Shown: positions 28,279-37,165 of the stretch, one piece after another
Layout: each line of letters opens with the position of its first letter
Position numbering within the stretch: the stretch's first letter is position 1
NCBI RefSeq assembly: GCF_021389955.1
Contig: NZ_CP089980.1
Span: 2,289,001 to 2,353,000 of the forward strand
Direction of reading: 5' to 3'
Origin: Fulvivirga maritima
GTDB lineage: Bacteria > Bacteroidota > Bacteroidia > Cytophagales > Cyclobacteriaceae
Length of the DNA: 64,000 nt
The notes under the pieces: generated by a model
What the model was told of the DNA's origin: nothing
The model's input: the letters and a program-made list of their open reading frames with translations, nothing else
Databases searched by the model: none
Position numbers and translations under genes: made by a program

Positions 28279-28863
28279 TTATTTTTCTACACTTAAAGAA
28301 TCTACTACTTCACTGATCTTATTGAAGATCTCATCAATGCTGCCTACCCCGTCTATAGCGCTATATTTTCCTTGTTCTTTATAGTATTCAGAAACAGGAA
28401 GCGCCTCGTCTTGGTAAACCTTTATTCTATTGTTGATTTTATCTTCGTTTTGATCATCTGCACGGCCAGAGACTTTTCCTCTTTCCAGTAAACGCGTTCT
28501 TAGTTCTTCGAAAGGAACTTCAAGAGCGATCATGCCTGAAATAGGAGTGGCTTTGCCTTCCATAAGCTTGTCTAGAGCTTTAGCCTGAGTAACGGTACGT
28601 GGGAATCCGTCAAAGATAAAGCCATTAACACCTTCAGTGTTTTTGATTTTATCATCTACCATGTCTATTACTACCTCATCGGGCACCAGGTATCCGTCAT
28701 CCATATATTTCTGAGCAAGTTTACCCAGTTCTGTACCTTCTTTTAAGTGTTTTCTGAAAAGGTCTCCTGTAGAGATGTGGGTGAGGTTGTATTTGCTAAT
28801 AAGCTTTTCGCTTTGAGTGCCTTTTCCTGCTCCGGGAGGGCCAAATAATACTATGTTTAGCAT
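28279..28863 (-). CDS. adk: adenylate kinase
   Basis: Adk interconverts ATP + AMP and two ADP. The P-loop GPPGAGKGTQ (8-17), AMP-binding ISTGDLFRKH and the conserved GFIFDGFPRTVTQA are all present, and the LID region has SGRADDQNEDKINNRI. At 194 residues this is the short form, with a LID that has no zinc-binding cysteines, similar to the short adenylate kinases of Bacteroidota. It sits between hpt (40 bases upstream) and obgE, which suggests a nucleotide-metabolism and growth operon. Confidence 0.96.
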   Translation of the reverse strand: MLNIVLFGPPGAGKGTQSEKLISKYNLTHISTGDLFRKHLKEGTELGKLAQKYMDDGYLVPDEVVIDMVDDKIKNTEGVNGFIFDGFPRTVTQAKALDKLMEGKATPISGMIALEVPFEELRTRLLERGKVSGRADDQNEDKINNRIKVYQDEALPVSEYYKEQGKYSAIDGVGSIDEIFNKISEVVDSLSVEK

Positions 28864-28903
28864 GGGGTTGTGTTTTTTAATAAATATAAGGGAATTTAAG
28901 GGA

Positions 28904-29431
28904 TTAGTCTTTGAGTTGGTAAATGTCTTTTAAGTTTCTTCCTAAGCCATCATAATCAAGACCGTAACCTAGTACAAATTTTTCTGGTATGCTGAAGCCG
29001 ATGTATTTAATCTTATCTCCTAAGTCATTAGAAGCCGGCTTTTGTAAGAGCGTAATCACTTCTACTGAGCTGGCACCCAGAGATCTGAATTCTTCCAGAA
29101 TTTTAGTGATGGTTCTGCCCGTGTCCACAATATCTTCAATGATAATTACATCTTTGTTAAAGATGGTTTCGTTTAACCCTATGAGCTGCTTCACATTACC
29201 AGTGCTTTCCATCTCCTCATAGCTGGCTACTTTTACAAAGGATATCTCACAAGGAATGGCCACTTCTTTGAGCAAGTCTGCCGCAAACATAAATGAGCCA
29301 TTAAGTATAGCTATAAACAATGGGCGTTTGTCCTCATAATCAGTGTTAAGGGCGGTGCCAAGCTCAGCTATTCTTTTAGAAATTTCACTTGCGCTAATGT
29401 ATTCTACGAATTCTTTATCTTTTACAATCAT
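28904..29431 (-). CDS. hpt: hypoxanthine phosphoribosyltransferase
   Basis: This salvage enzyme makes IMP (or GMP) from hypoxanthine (or guanine) and PRPP. The PRPP-binding motif VIIEDIVDTGRTI is present, together with FIAILNGSFMFAADL, FVKVASYE and the C-terminal GYGLDYDGLGRNL. I chose ATG 29431, giving 175 residues, the normal length; an upstream ATG at 29473 would read through a terminator hairpin. It is followed by adk and obgE in the same direction. Confidence 0.94.
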   Translation of the reverse strand: MIVKDKEFVEYISASEISKRIAELGTALNTDYEDKRPLFIAILNGSFMFAADLLKEVAIPCEISFVKVASYEEMESTGNVKQLIGLNETIFNKDVIIIEDIVDTGRTITKILEEFRSLGASSVEVITLLQKPASNDLGDKIKYIGFSIPEKFVLGYGLDYDGLGRNLKDIYQLKD

Positions 29432-29447
29432 AATAATCAATAAAAAA

Positions 29448-29467
29448 GCCTTTTGTCTCCAAAAGGC
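29448..29467 (-). terminator. intrinsic terminator after the M42-like peptidase gene
   Basis: GCCTTTTG (29448-29455) pairs with CAAAAGGC (29460-29467) around a 4-base loop; the minus strand then reads six T (complement of 29442-29447). It lies 90 bases beyond the peptidase stop and 17 bases before the hpt start, so it separates the two units. Confidence 0.7.
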
Positions 29468-29559
29468 CTGCAAATATAAAAATTATATTTTAATAAGTCA
29501 TATTTCAGTGTCTTGCAAGGGCTTATAGTTGGCCATTCTTGCTATAATTTAACACTTCC

Positions 29560-30471
29560 TTAAAGTACTTTCATTAAGTATTGATAGAAACGGATCATGC
29601 AGGTAATGTCATGCTTGTGAACCTTTTCATACGGAGAGTGCACATTATCTTCAGCAGCTCCTATAAAACACCAGTCAAAAGGATAAGGTGATGTTTGTAG
29701 CTCACGGCCATCACTGGAGCCACTGCCTTCTACTTCCAGCTGAAAGTCAATCCCTGATTCATTAGCGTGTTGAATAATTTTTTGGATATAACTCTTCCTG
29801 GGTATGTTTCGGTCTCGCATAGATACTACTACTCCACTGCCTGGGAGCACGCCATCGGTGATCCAGGTAATGTCAGAAATGAGCGCTTGCTTTATCTGCC
29901 ATTTCTCATAAATAAACTTGGCCAGATAAGGTACTGAGCCCCCGCCATGCTCTTCCCACGTGCTGAATACTATAACGCCATCAGTAAGTGTTTCTGCCAG
30001 CTTTAAGACGTTATAGATTCCCAGTCTATTGTCTAGGTAGCAAGAGGAAATGTATTCTTCAGTTTCTTCAAAATTGCACTTAAATACCAGGTCTGTGCCG
30101 GTTTCTATAGGTCTTCCAAATTTGTAGAATAGCTGGTGGTCATCATTTACTTCCAGTTCACATTCTATGGGGCCAAGATTATCCTGACCTACTAACTCGT
30201 AGCCTGTTTGTGCATCTGGCCCGCCAATAGGCACTAGCTGATTTTGATACCTTACAGTAAAGCCAATAGAATCCATGTGTGCAAAAACGGCTGTTCTGGG
30301 AGATCCGAATTTTAAAATGATACAATCCTGCAACTCATCACCTTCGTAAATTTCAGGAGAACATTTCCACTGGTCTTTGTTATCATTAATATAGTCAAGT
30401 AAGAATTTTTTCATTAAACCTTCGTTTCCAGAAGGAGCATGGACTTGACAAAGGTTTTTTAATAATTTCAT
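29560..30471 (-). CDS. M42/M20-like zinc aminopeptidase
   Basis: The 303-residue protein has the metal-binding pattern of the M42 (glutamyl aminopeptidase) clan: HAPSGNE at the N-terminus, FAHMDSIGF (first metal His and Asp), SSCYLDNRLG (bridging Asp), TWEEHGGG (catalytic Glu pair) and a late SGSSDGREL and VHSPYEKVH (last His). It should remove N-terminal residues from peptides in the cytoplasm. It is somewhat shorter than the usual 340-360 residues, so the PDZ-like lid domain may be reduced. It is divergent from upp. Confidence 0.8.
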   Translation of the reverse strand: MKLLKNLCQVHAPSGNEGLMKKFLLDYINDNKDQWKCSPEIYEGDELQDCIILKFGSPRTAVFAHMDSIGFTVRYQNQLVPIGGPDAQTGYELVGQDNLGPIECELEVNDDHQLFYKFGRPIETGTDLVFKCNFEETEEYISSCYLDNRLGIYNVLKLAETLTDGVIVFSTWEEHGGGSVPYLAKFIYEKWQIKQALISDITWITDGVLPGSGVVVSMRDRNIPRKSYIQKIIQHANESGIDFQLEVEGSGSSDGRELQTSPYPFDWCFIGAAEDNVHSPYEKVHKHDITCMIRFYQYLMKVL

Positions 30472-30597
30472 AAAAAAGTGAAATTTGATTATATAATTAA
30501 ATTAAGGGGAATGATAACAGGTTAATTGTTTATTTTTACCCTATATTAAAAGTTTTGAATAGTAAGAATTATAAATAAATATCTTCTAAACGATTAA

Positions 30598-31242
30598 ATG
30601 CTGAATATTTTAAACCATTCACCATCCGCCATAAATCATTTCTTATACGAAATGCGGCATAAAGATATCCAAAAGGACCGAGCCAAATTTCGAAATAACT
30701 TAAAAAGGTTAGGAATGATCATGGCCTATGAAATATCCCGAAAATTTACGTATTCAGCAAAGACAATAACTACTCCGCTTGCCGAGCATGACGTTCAGCT
30801 TATCGAGGACAAGCCGGTGTTAATAGGTGTTCTACGAGCCGCCACTCCTTTTTTGGATGGCTTTATTGAGGTGTTTGATGATTCTGATGTAGGTTTTATT
30901 GGAGCTTATAGAGTAGAAGAAGGAGATGAAATAGAAGCTACTTTAGAGTACAAGGCTACTAACTCATTAGAAGGCAAGACCGTGATATTGATTGATCCTA
31001 TGTTAGCTACCGGTAAATCGGTGCTAACCTCTGTAAATACATTGGTAAATAATGGTAAGCCGGCACATGTACACATAGCTGCTGCTGTAGCAGCACCGGA
31101 GGGGGTGAGTTATATTTCTGAAAACTTAAAGACTAACCACACCATATGGACTGCGGCGCTAGATGAAAAGCTCAATGAAAAGGCATATATAGTGCCTGGA
31201 TTGGGTGATGCCGGAGATCTTTGTTTTGGCCCAAAATTGTAA
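30598..31242 (+). CDS. upp: uracil phosphoribosyltransferase
   Basis: Upp makes UMP from uracil and PRPP. The PRPP loop IDPMLATGKS and the C-terminal uracil-binding AYIVPGLGDAGDLCFG motif are diagnostic; GVLRAATPFLDGF is also conserved. Length is normal at 214 residues. A TTG and AAGTTTTG pair with a 21-base gap (30526-30557) resembles a promoter with one mismatch. It is followed by an ion antiporter gene 10 bases downstream, so they are probably cotranscribed. Confidence 0.95.
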   Translation: MLNILNHSPSAINHFLYEMRHKDIQKDRAKFRNNLKRLGMIMAYEISRKFTYSAKTITTPLAEHDVQLIEDKPVLIGVLRAATPFLDGFIEVFDDSDVGFIGAYRVEEGDEIEATLEYKATNSLEGKTVILIDPMLATGKSVLTSVNTLVNNGKPAHVHIAAAVAAPEGVSYISENLKTNHTIWTAALDEKLNEKAYIVPGLGDAGDLCFGPKL

Positions 31243-31252
31243 GTAAATTTCT

Positions 31253-32206
31253 ATGTTACCAGAAATAGGTATGCTCATAGTTGGCCTCATTATACTCATA
31301 GTAGGAGGCGACTTGTTGGTGAGAGGTGCGTCTAGTATAGCCTTGAGGTCACATATTTCGCCCTTAGTGGTAGGGCTTACCATTGTGGCTTTTGGTACTT
31401 CTGCTCCTGAACTTTTAATAAGCATAAAAGCTGCTTTAGGTGGTAGCCCAGATATGACCATGGGTAATGTGGTGGGCTCCAATATCTGTAACCTCGGCTT
31501 AGTGCTGGGTGTAACCGCTATGATAGGACCTATTATGGTGAGGCAAGATAGTATAAAAATAGACTGGCCTGTAACTATGGGGAGTTCATTACTGTTATAC
31601 TATGTAGTGAAGGAAGATGTGGGGATGATTAAAGCTTATGAGGGCGGTATATTTATTATGTTTTTAATAGCATATACTGTTTTTATAATTAGAAAATCAA
31701 GGAAAGAAACCAAAGCGAAAATGTCTAACAGCGAAGGCTTGGACATACCTAAGGCCTCTAAGAGTTTATGGAAAGATATTGCGCTGATTGCAGCAGGTTG
31801 CCTTGGACTTTATTTTGGTTCTGAGTGGTTTGTGGGTGGTGCTAAAGAAATGGCCGGTCTTCTGGGAGTAAGTGAAAGGGTAATAGGGATTACGGTGCTG
31901 GCTTTAGGTACTAGTTTGCCAGAGTTAGTTACAGCCATAGTGGCTTCATTAAAAAAACAAACAGATTTAGCCCTGGGAAATCTCATGGGCTCAAACATTT
32001 TTAATATCCTTTCTATTTTAGGTATAACCAGCATAATTAAAAACATTCATGTGAGTGATCAGATTATACATCATGACATGGTGGCAATGCTGTTAATAAC
32101 GCTCATACTTTTTCCTATTATGGTATTTAAACGTGTGGTAGGGAGAATAGCAGGAGTTATATTGTTAAGCTTGTACTTAGTATATACTTATACTGTAATT
32201 AGTTAA
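31253..32206 (+). CDS. calcium/sodium antiporter (YrbG family)
   Basis: The 317-residue membrane protein holds two inverted halves, each with the alpha-repeat of the CaCA family. The first has FGTSAPELLISI followed by GNVVGSNICNLGLVLG, the second LGTSLPELVTAIVASL followed by GNLMGSNIFNILSILG. About ten membrane helices are expected. Such proteins exchange Ca2+ (or K+) for Na+ or H+ at the inner membrane. It overlaps the next gene by one base (TAATG). Confidence 0.93.
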   Translation: MLPEIGMLIVGLIILIVGGDLLVRGASSIALRSHISPLVVGLTIVAFGTSAPELLISIKAALGGSPDMTMGNVVGSNICNLGLVLGVTAMIGPIMVRQDSIKIDWPVTMGSSLLLYYVVKEDVGMIKAYEGGIFIMFLIAYTVFIIRKSRKETKAKMSNSEGLDIPKASKSLWKDIALIAAGCLGLYFGSEWFVGGAKEMAGLLGVSERVIGITVLALGTSLPELVTAIVASLKKQTDLALGNLMGSNIFNILSILGITSIIKNIHVSDQIIHHDMVAMLLITLILFPIMVFKRVVGRIAGVILLSLYLVYTYTVIS

Positions 32207-32661
32207 TGGAAGCGGAGATATTGAAGATATTGAGCATTGTGATGCTTACAATGCTGAAATTTATTGCAGGTCCTACCCTAGGTTTTGCCGGAGGGTTTAG
32301 TTTGCTTAGTACTATACTTATTACCATCACCGGTATGATGTGCAGTGTATTCCTCTTTACTTTTTTGGGTGATTTTTTGAAAGAAAAGGTATTTGGCAGG
32401 TTCTTTAAAAAAAAGCGAAAATTTACTAAAAGAAGCAGGCAGTTTGTTACTATCTGGAAAAAATATGGAATAGTAGGCGTTGCAGCTCTCACTCCAATAA
32501 TATTTACCCCAATAGGCGGCACTATATTGCTTAGTAGCATGGGTACTCCTAAGAAAACCATAATATTTGTTATGCTACTCAGTGCTGTGTTTTGGGCATG
32601 CTTCTTCTCTAGTATTATTTATTTCTTTGGAATGAAAATACTGCCCGACTTCATGCAGTAA
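32206..32661 (+). CDS. conserved membrane protein, function unknown
   Basis: The protein has 151 residues with hydrophobic stretches at about 5-30, 32-52, 86-112 and 118-145 and a very basic loop at about 58-78 (KEKVFGRFFKKKRKFTKRS). The pair of membrane re-entrant-like segments with ALTPIIFTPIGGTILLSSMG resembles small DedA/SMEX-type membrane proteins, but I cannot name the family. Its start codon overlaps the stop of the antiporter gene, so the two are translated together. The eight-A run at 32407-32414 is in frame here, in contrast to the frameshifted runs elsewhere. Confidence 0.75.
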   Translation: MEAEILKILSIVMLTMLKFIAGPTLGFAGGFSLLSTILITITGMMCSVFLFTFLGDFLKEKVFGRFFKKKRKFTKRSRQFVTIWKKYGIVGVAALTPIIFTPIGGTILLSSMGTPKKTIIFVMLLSAVFWACFFSSIIYFFGMKILPDFMQ

Positions 32662-33573
32662 TCAACCTTCATTCTCATCTTCATCAGGAAGCATTTCAAT
32701 ATCCTGAATGAGTACTGATTTAGATATTTTTTGTCCAGTAGGTGTTGCAGCGAGTCCACCAAGGGCGGTTTCTTTATATCGCGCCTCCATACTTTGTCCT
32801 ACTTCACCCATGGCATCTACACACTCATCTACAGGAATTACTCCACTTAAATTTGCCAGAGCCATTTGGGCTGATGAATTGGCTATTGCCGCAGCACTGG
32901 CATTTCTTACTACGCAAGGCACTTCCACCAAACCCGCCACAGGGTCGCACACTAAGCCCAGCATGCATTGAATGGTTATGGCTACCGCGTTAAATACCTG
33001 GTCTATGTCTCCATCTAGGCAATAAACTATGGCGCCAGATGCCATAGCCGCAGCGCTACCGGTCTCTGCCTGGCAGCCTCCTACAGCTCCTGCCAGAGAT
33101 GCTTTCTGTTCTATAATTAATGCTATACCGGCGCCTACCAGTAATCCTTCCAGTATTTTATGGTCTTCAAGGCCATGGATCTCTTGCAATGTGTAAAGCG
33201 TGCCAGGTAGTATACCCGAAGCTCCTGCGGTAGGAGCGGCTACAATTCTGCCCATGCAGGAGTTCACTTCTTTAGCTGCTAAGGCTCTGGAAATAAGGTT
33301 TTTAAATTCCTTAGATAATACCACTTGCTGGTGTTGAAAGACTTTTTTTGCTCCATTGTTAATCATGCCGGAGCGAGAGCTCATGTCTTCGTTAAGGCCT
33401 GTTTCTACGGCCTCTTTCATTACACCGTAGGCCTTTTCTAAGCCTGTCCATATTTCATCTGCTGTACGTCCTTTCTGCTCTTGCTCATAGTCTAGCACAG
33501 TTTCATAGAGCTTTAAGTCGTGCTCAGCACAATATTTTTTCCAGCTTGCAAAATCATTGAACAAAAAAGCCAT
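32662..33573 (-). CDS. sdaA: L-serine dehydratase, iron-sulfur type
   Basis: The enzyme deaminates L-serine to pyruvate and ammonia with a [4Fe-4S] cluster. The 303 residues correspond to the alpha (catalytic) part: SSRSGMINNGA, GRIVAAPTAGASGILPG, GGCQAETGSAAAMA, CMLGLVCDPVAGLVEVPC with the cluster cysteines, and GLAATPTGQKI near the end. Only the alpha part is encoded here; a beta subunit gene is not adjacent. It has its own promoter and is convergent with the membrane protein gene, with no gap between the two stops. Confidence 0.92.
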   Translation of the reverse strand: MAFLFNDFASWKKYCAEHDLKLYETVLDYEQEQKGRTADEIWTGLEKAYGVMKEAVETGLNEDMSSRSGMINNGAKKVFQHQQVVLSKEFKNLISRALAAKEVNSCMGRIVAAPTAGASGILPGTLYTLQEIHGLEDHKILEGLLVGAGIALIIEQKASLAGAVGGCQAETGSAAAMASGAIVYCLDGDIDQVFNAVAITIQCMLGLVCDPVAGLVEVPCVVRNASAAAIANSSAQMALANLSGVIPVDECVDAMGEVGQSMEARYKETALGGLAATPTGQKISKSVLIQDIEMLPDEDENEG

Positions 33574-33607
33574 TGTATTTTTCAGTTTAGGGTGTCGAAA
33601 ATATACT

Positions 33608-33640
33608 CAAAGGTATCATCTAGTAGGGCACATCTACAAA
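33608..33640 (-). promoter_or_regulatory. promoter of L-serine dehydratase gene
   Basis: On the minus strand TTTG (33637-33640) is followed after 21 bases by TACCTTTG (33608-33615), matching both boxes and the spacing of Bacteroidota promoters. The start of transcription would be near 33601, 28 bases before the ATG. Confidence 0.65.
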
Positions 33641-33700
33641 TAGATAACACATTATGTCAGATTTTGGGGAGAGAAAAGCTTGTCGGCGAGGGTAAAATGA

Positions 33701-33735
33701 AAAGGCCGTCTTACAAAAAATGTAGGACGGCCTTT
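33701..33735 (-). terminator. intrinsic terminator after rho
   Basis: AAAGGCCGTCTTAC (33701-33714) pairs with GTAGGACGGCCTTT (33722-33735) with one mismatch around a 7-base A-rich loop. It lies 22 bases beyond the rho stop. Only a short T-run follows on the minus strand. Confidence 0.75.
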
Positions 33736-33757
33736 AATATGTTTATAATCAAAATGA

Positions 33758-35455
33758 TTATCCGTTCATTGAAATAAGGAATTCTTCGTTATTTCTTGTT
33801 CCTTTCATTTTTGAAAGCAAGAATTCCATCGCCTCGTTAGAGTTCATGTCAGACATAAATTTGCGAAGGATCCATACTCTTTTGAAGTTCTTCCTCGCTA
33901 AGGAGTAAATCTTCTCTACGAGTACCTGAAGCAGGTACATCAATAGCAGGATAAACTCTTTTGTTAGAAAGTTTTCTATCCAGTTGAAGTTCCATGTTAC
34001 CTGTTCCTTTGAATTCTTCAAAGATAACTTCATCCATTTTAGAACCAGTTTCTATCAGAGCAGTAGCAATAATAGTTAATGAACCACCATTTTCTACATT
34101 TCTTGCAGCTCCAAAGAATCTTTAGGTTTATGAAGTGCGTTAGCATCAACACCACCAGAAAGAATTTTACCTGATGAAGGCACAGTAGTGTTATACGCTC
34201 TGGCCAGTCTGGTAATAGAGTCAAGTAGAATAACTACGTCATGACCACACTCAACCATTCTTTTGGCTTTTTCTAACACCATGCTAGAAACCTTCACGTG
34301 TCTTTCTGCCTGCTCATCAAAAGTTGAAGATACTACCTCAGCTTTTACGCTTCTGGCCATATCAGTAACTTCTTCAGGTCTTTCATCTATCAATAATATG
34401 ATTAGATAACACTCAGGGTGGTTTTCAGCAATAGCATTAGCTATATTTTTAAGAAGCACCGTTTTACCTGTTTTAGGTTGTGCTACTATCATACCTCTTT
34501 GGCCTTTTCCAATAGGAGAGAAAAGATCCAGGATACGTGCTGAGTAGTTGTCAGCTTTAGAGCTTAATCTGATTTTTTCTTCAGGGAAAAGAGGAGTAAG
34601 GTATTCAAAAGGAACCCTGTCTCTTATTTCTTCAGTAGTCTTACCGTTAACATTTTCTACTCTAAGTAAAGCGAAATATTTTTCACCTTCTTTAGGTGGT
34701 CTGATCTGTCCTTTTACGGTATCTCCAGTTTTAAGACCAAATAATTTGATCTGAGAAGGAGATACGTAAATATCATCAGGGCTGGCAAGGTAGTTATAGT
34801 CTGAAGAACGCAAGAAACCATATCCATCTTGCATGATTTCCAGCACACCTTCGTTTTCGATTACACCGTCGAAATCACGAACGTTGCCTTCTTTCTTCTT
34901 GTTATTACCCCTGTTATTGTTGTTGTTATTATTGCTGTGACTTGTGCTTTCGCTTTTGCTGTCATTATCCTTTGACTTCGCTTCAGCTTTTTCCTTATTG
35001 TCATTGCTAGCGCTAGGTTTACGCTCTCTTCTAGGCTTGCTATTGTTGTCATCAGCGCTTTCTTTTTCTTTAGTGTCTTTAGATGGCTTAGCTTCTTTTG
35101 TGGATTTTTCATCAAAAGAAGTGACTTTGTCATCTATCTCTATCTTAAAAGATTCCAAAAGCTCTTCTGAGGAAAGATCAGCATCTTTCTTTTCTTTCTT
35201 AGCTTTTACATTTTCTCTTTTTCTAGGTCTTTTTGTTTTTTCTTCCTTAGGAGTTTCTGTAGCGGTTGTAGCGGTTTTGCTATCGGAAGCTTTTTTCTTA
35301 GGTAGGTCACTTTCTGGAGTTACGGCTTGCTGATCAAGTATTTTGTAGATTAACTCCTGTTTTGAAAGCCTCTTGTAGTTTTTCAGGCCTAGTTCCTCCG
35401 CTATCTCCTTGAGTTCTGAAAGAAGCCTTACGTTCAATTCTTCAATGGTGTACAT
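33758..35455 (-). CDS. rho: transcription termination factor Rho (two frameshifts)
   Basis: Rho is a hexameric RNA helicase that ends transcription. The frame from ATG 35455 holds an N-terminal helical part, a long charged Lys/Glu/Ser/Asn insertion (about 60-185), the RNA-binding domain ([23 protein letters not shown]) and the ATPase with [14 protein letters not shown] and [14 protein letters not shown]. It breaks after ANALHKPK. Adding one base at 34121-34123 (TTT) and removing one at 33880-33883 (TTTT) restores [29 protein letters not shown] and LQRVWILRK in a 565-residue protein. The two errors compensate and total length is a multiple of three. Rho is normally indispensable, so sequence errors are likelier than a pseudogene. 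Confidence 0.9.
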
Positions 35456-35761
35456 AAATTCTTAGTGCTGAATTCTTTTTAAAATAAATGGGTAAATTTT
35501 AACAATTAACATGAGTAGTCTCTTAATACGAGCACTTGTAACGTGCATCTGCAGCTATTGAGTAGCTTATAAGATTATTTCTAGATGGTATATTGAGTTG
35601 TTAGAAAAAATAAGCTTTAATAAATCGGAATGTCTTTTAAAGCCTCTTTAAAGTTATCTTTGATAATGCAATATTATACTAACGGTGATCAATTGTCAAA
35701 TTTTTATTGCTAAATAATTATTCTTGAGGGAAAAAAGTGCGTTTTTACTTTGAAAATCCTT
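35456..35761. other. non-coding gap between rho and serS
   Basis: This AT-rich divergent region contains no reading frame worth noting. It must hold the rho promoter (minus) and regulatory sequence. Two short palindromic copies of CTTT(T)AAAG lie near 35632-35654. A leader with a rho-dependent or attenuation function is possible but not visible. Confidence 0.4.
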
Positions 35762-35769
35762 TATTTTTG
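35762..35769 (+). promoter_or_regulatory. candidate -7 promoter element of serS
   Basis: TATTTTTG matches TANNTTTG and lies 22 bases before the serS ATG at 35792. A matching -33 box is not present. Confidence 0.4.
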
Positions 35770-35791
35770 CCACTGTTTTTAATATAATAAT

Positions 35792-37066
35792 ATGCTACAG
35801 GTAACCTATATTCGGGAAAATAAGGATCAGGTAATAGCTGGTCTCGGAAAAAGAAAGTTTGCAAATGCTGAAGATGTCATCAATGAGGTGTTAGAGCTCG
35901 ATGACCTAAGAAAGTCCACACAGCAGAAACATGATGAGGCTCAGTCGGAATCAAACACACTTTCTAAAGAAATAGGTGCTCTGATGAAAGCTGGTAAGAA
36001 GGATGATGCCGAAGAGATAAAGCAAAAAACGGCTGATCTAAAAGTACAAGTAAAAGACCATGCAGAAAGGCTCACGCAATATGAGAGTGATTTAAAGGCC
36101 TTATTATATAAAATACCTAACGTACCTAATAACGACGTGCCGGAAGGAGCGGGCGAAAATGATAACGTTACGGTAGAGCAACATGGAGATGTGCCTGAAC
36201 TTTTTGAAGGAGCATTGCCCCACTGGGAGCTCATTAAGAAATATGATATTATAGATTTTGAGCTGGGAAATAAGATAACTGGAGCTGGTTTTCCGGTTTA
36301 TAAAGGAAAAGGAGCTCGTTTACAGAGGTCTTTGGTTAACTATTTTCTTGATAAAGCAGTAGAAGCCGGCTATATGGAAGTACAGCCGCCTATTCTTATT
36401 AATGAAGATAGTGGCTATGGCACTGGCCAGCTCCCTGATAAAGATGGTCAAATGTATTATGTAAGAGAAGAGAACTTTTACCTGATACCTACAGCCGAAG
36501 TGCCTATCACTAATATGTACAGAGATGTAATAGTAAATAGTGATGACCTGCCTATTAAGCATGTAGGCTTTACACCATGCTTCAGAAGAGAGGCCGGTTC
36601 TTGGGGAGCTCATGTACGTGGACTGAATAGACTTCATCAGTTTGATAAGGTGGAAATTGTAGAGATTCATCACCCAGATAACTCTTATGCAGCTCTTGAA
36701 AGAATGTGTAATCATGTAAAAGGTCTATTAGAAAGTCTTAATTTACCTTACCGAGTACTTAATTTGTGCGGTGCAGATTTAGGATTTACTTCTGCTCAGA
36801 CTTTTGATATGGAAGTATTCTCAGCGGCTCAGCAAAAGTGGTTAGAGGTAAGCTCAGTAAGTAATTTTGAAACTTACCAGGCTAACAGGCTTAAGCTAAG
36901 ATGTAAAGGAGATGATAATAAGAGCTTCTTCTTGCATACCCTTAATGGTAGTGCATTGGCCTTGCCTAGAATTTTAGCAGCCATTTTAGAAAATAATCAA
37001 ACAGAAGACGGAATTAAAATCCCTGAGGTACTTGTGCCTTATACAGGTTTTGATTCAATCAGCTAA
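35792..37066 (+). CDS. serS: seryl-tRNA synthetase
   Basis: SerRS charges tRNA-Ser. It has the N-terminal tRNA-binding coiled coil (about 25-105, rich in Lys/Glu) and the class II core: motif 2 region HVGFTPCFRREAGSWGAHVRGLNRLHQFDKVEIV, and motif 3 with LNGSALALPRILAAILENNQ. VQPPILINEDSGYGTGQLPD is also conserved. The 424 residues are of normal length. The gene is monocistronic or leads to the prolyl oligopeptidase gene 100 bases downstream. Confidence 0.97.
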   Translation: MLQVTYIRENKDQVIAGLGKRKFANAEDVINEVLELDDLRKSTQQKHDEAQSESNTLSKEIGALMKAGKKDDAEEIKQKTADLKVQVKDHAERLTQYESDLKALLYKIPNVPNNDVPEGAGENDNVTVEQHGDVPELFEGALPHWELIKKYDIIDFELGNKITGAGFPVYKGKGARLQRSLVNYFLDKAVEAGYMEVQPPILINEDSGYGTGQLPDKDGQMYYVREENFYLIPTAEVPITNMYRDVIVNSDDLPIKHVGFTPCFRREAGSWGAHVRGLNRLHQFDKVEIVEIHHPDNSYAALERMCNHVKGLLESLNLPYRVLNLCGADLGFTSAQTFDMEVFSAAQQKWLEVSSVSNFETYQANRLKLRCKGDDNKSFFLHTLNGSALALPRILAAILENNQTEDGIKIPEVLVPYTGFDSIS

Positions 37067-37165
37067 TTCATAGCATTTAAGGTGGAGGTTATTAGCCATC
37101 CATCAATTTTTACTGGTAGATGTTTCTTTCTTGTTCTAAATTTAGATTAGATTCCAAATTGACTA

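Noticed and set aside
34039-34224. Separate short genes between the two parts of rho
   Set aside because: These frames are pieces of rho read out of phase around the two one-base shifts.
34861-35333. Open frames on both strands opposite the N-terminal part of rho
   Set aside because: They are shadows of the low-complexity Lys/Glu/Ser/Asn-rich insertion of Rho, with Leu/Ser-rich composition and no family resemblance.
35673-35699. TTGACA and TATAAT on the minus strand before rho, like an E. coli promoter
   Set aside because: The spacing is 15 bases rather than 17 and Bacteroidota sigma factors use other boxes; likely coincidence in AT-rich sequence.
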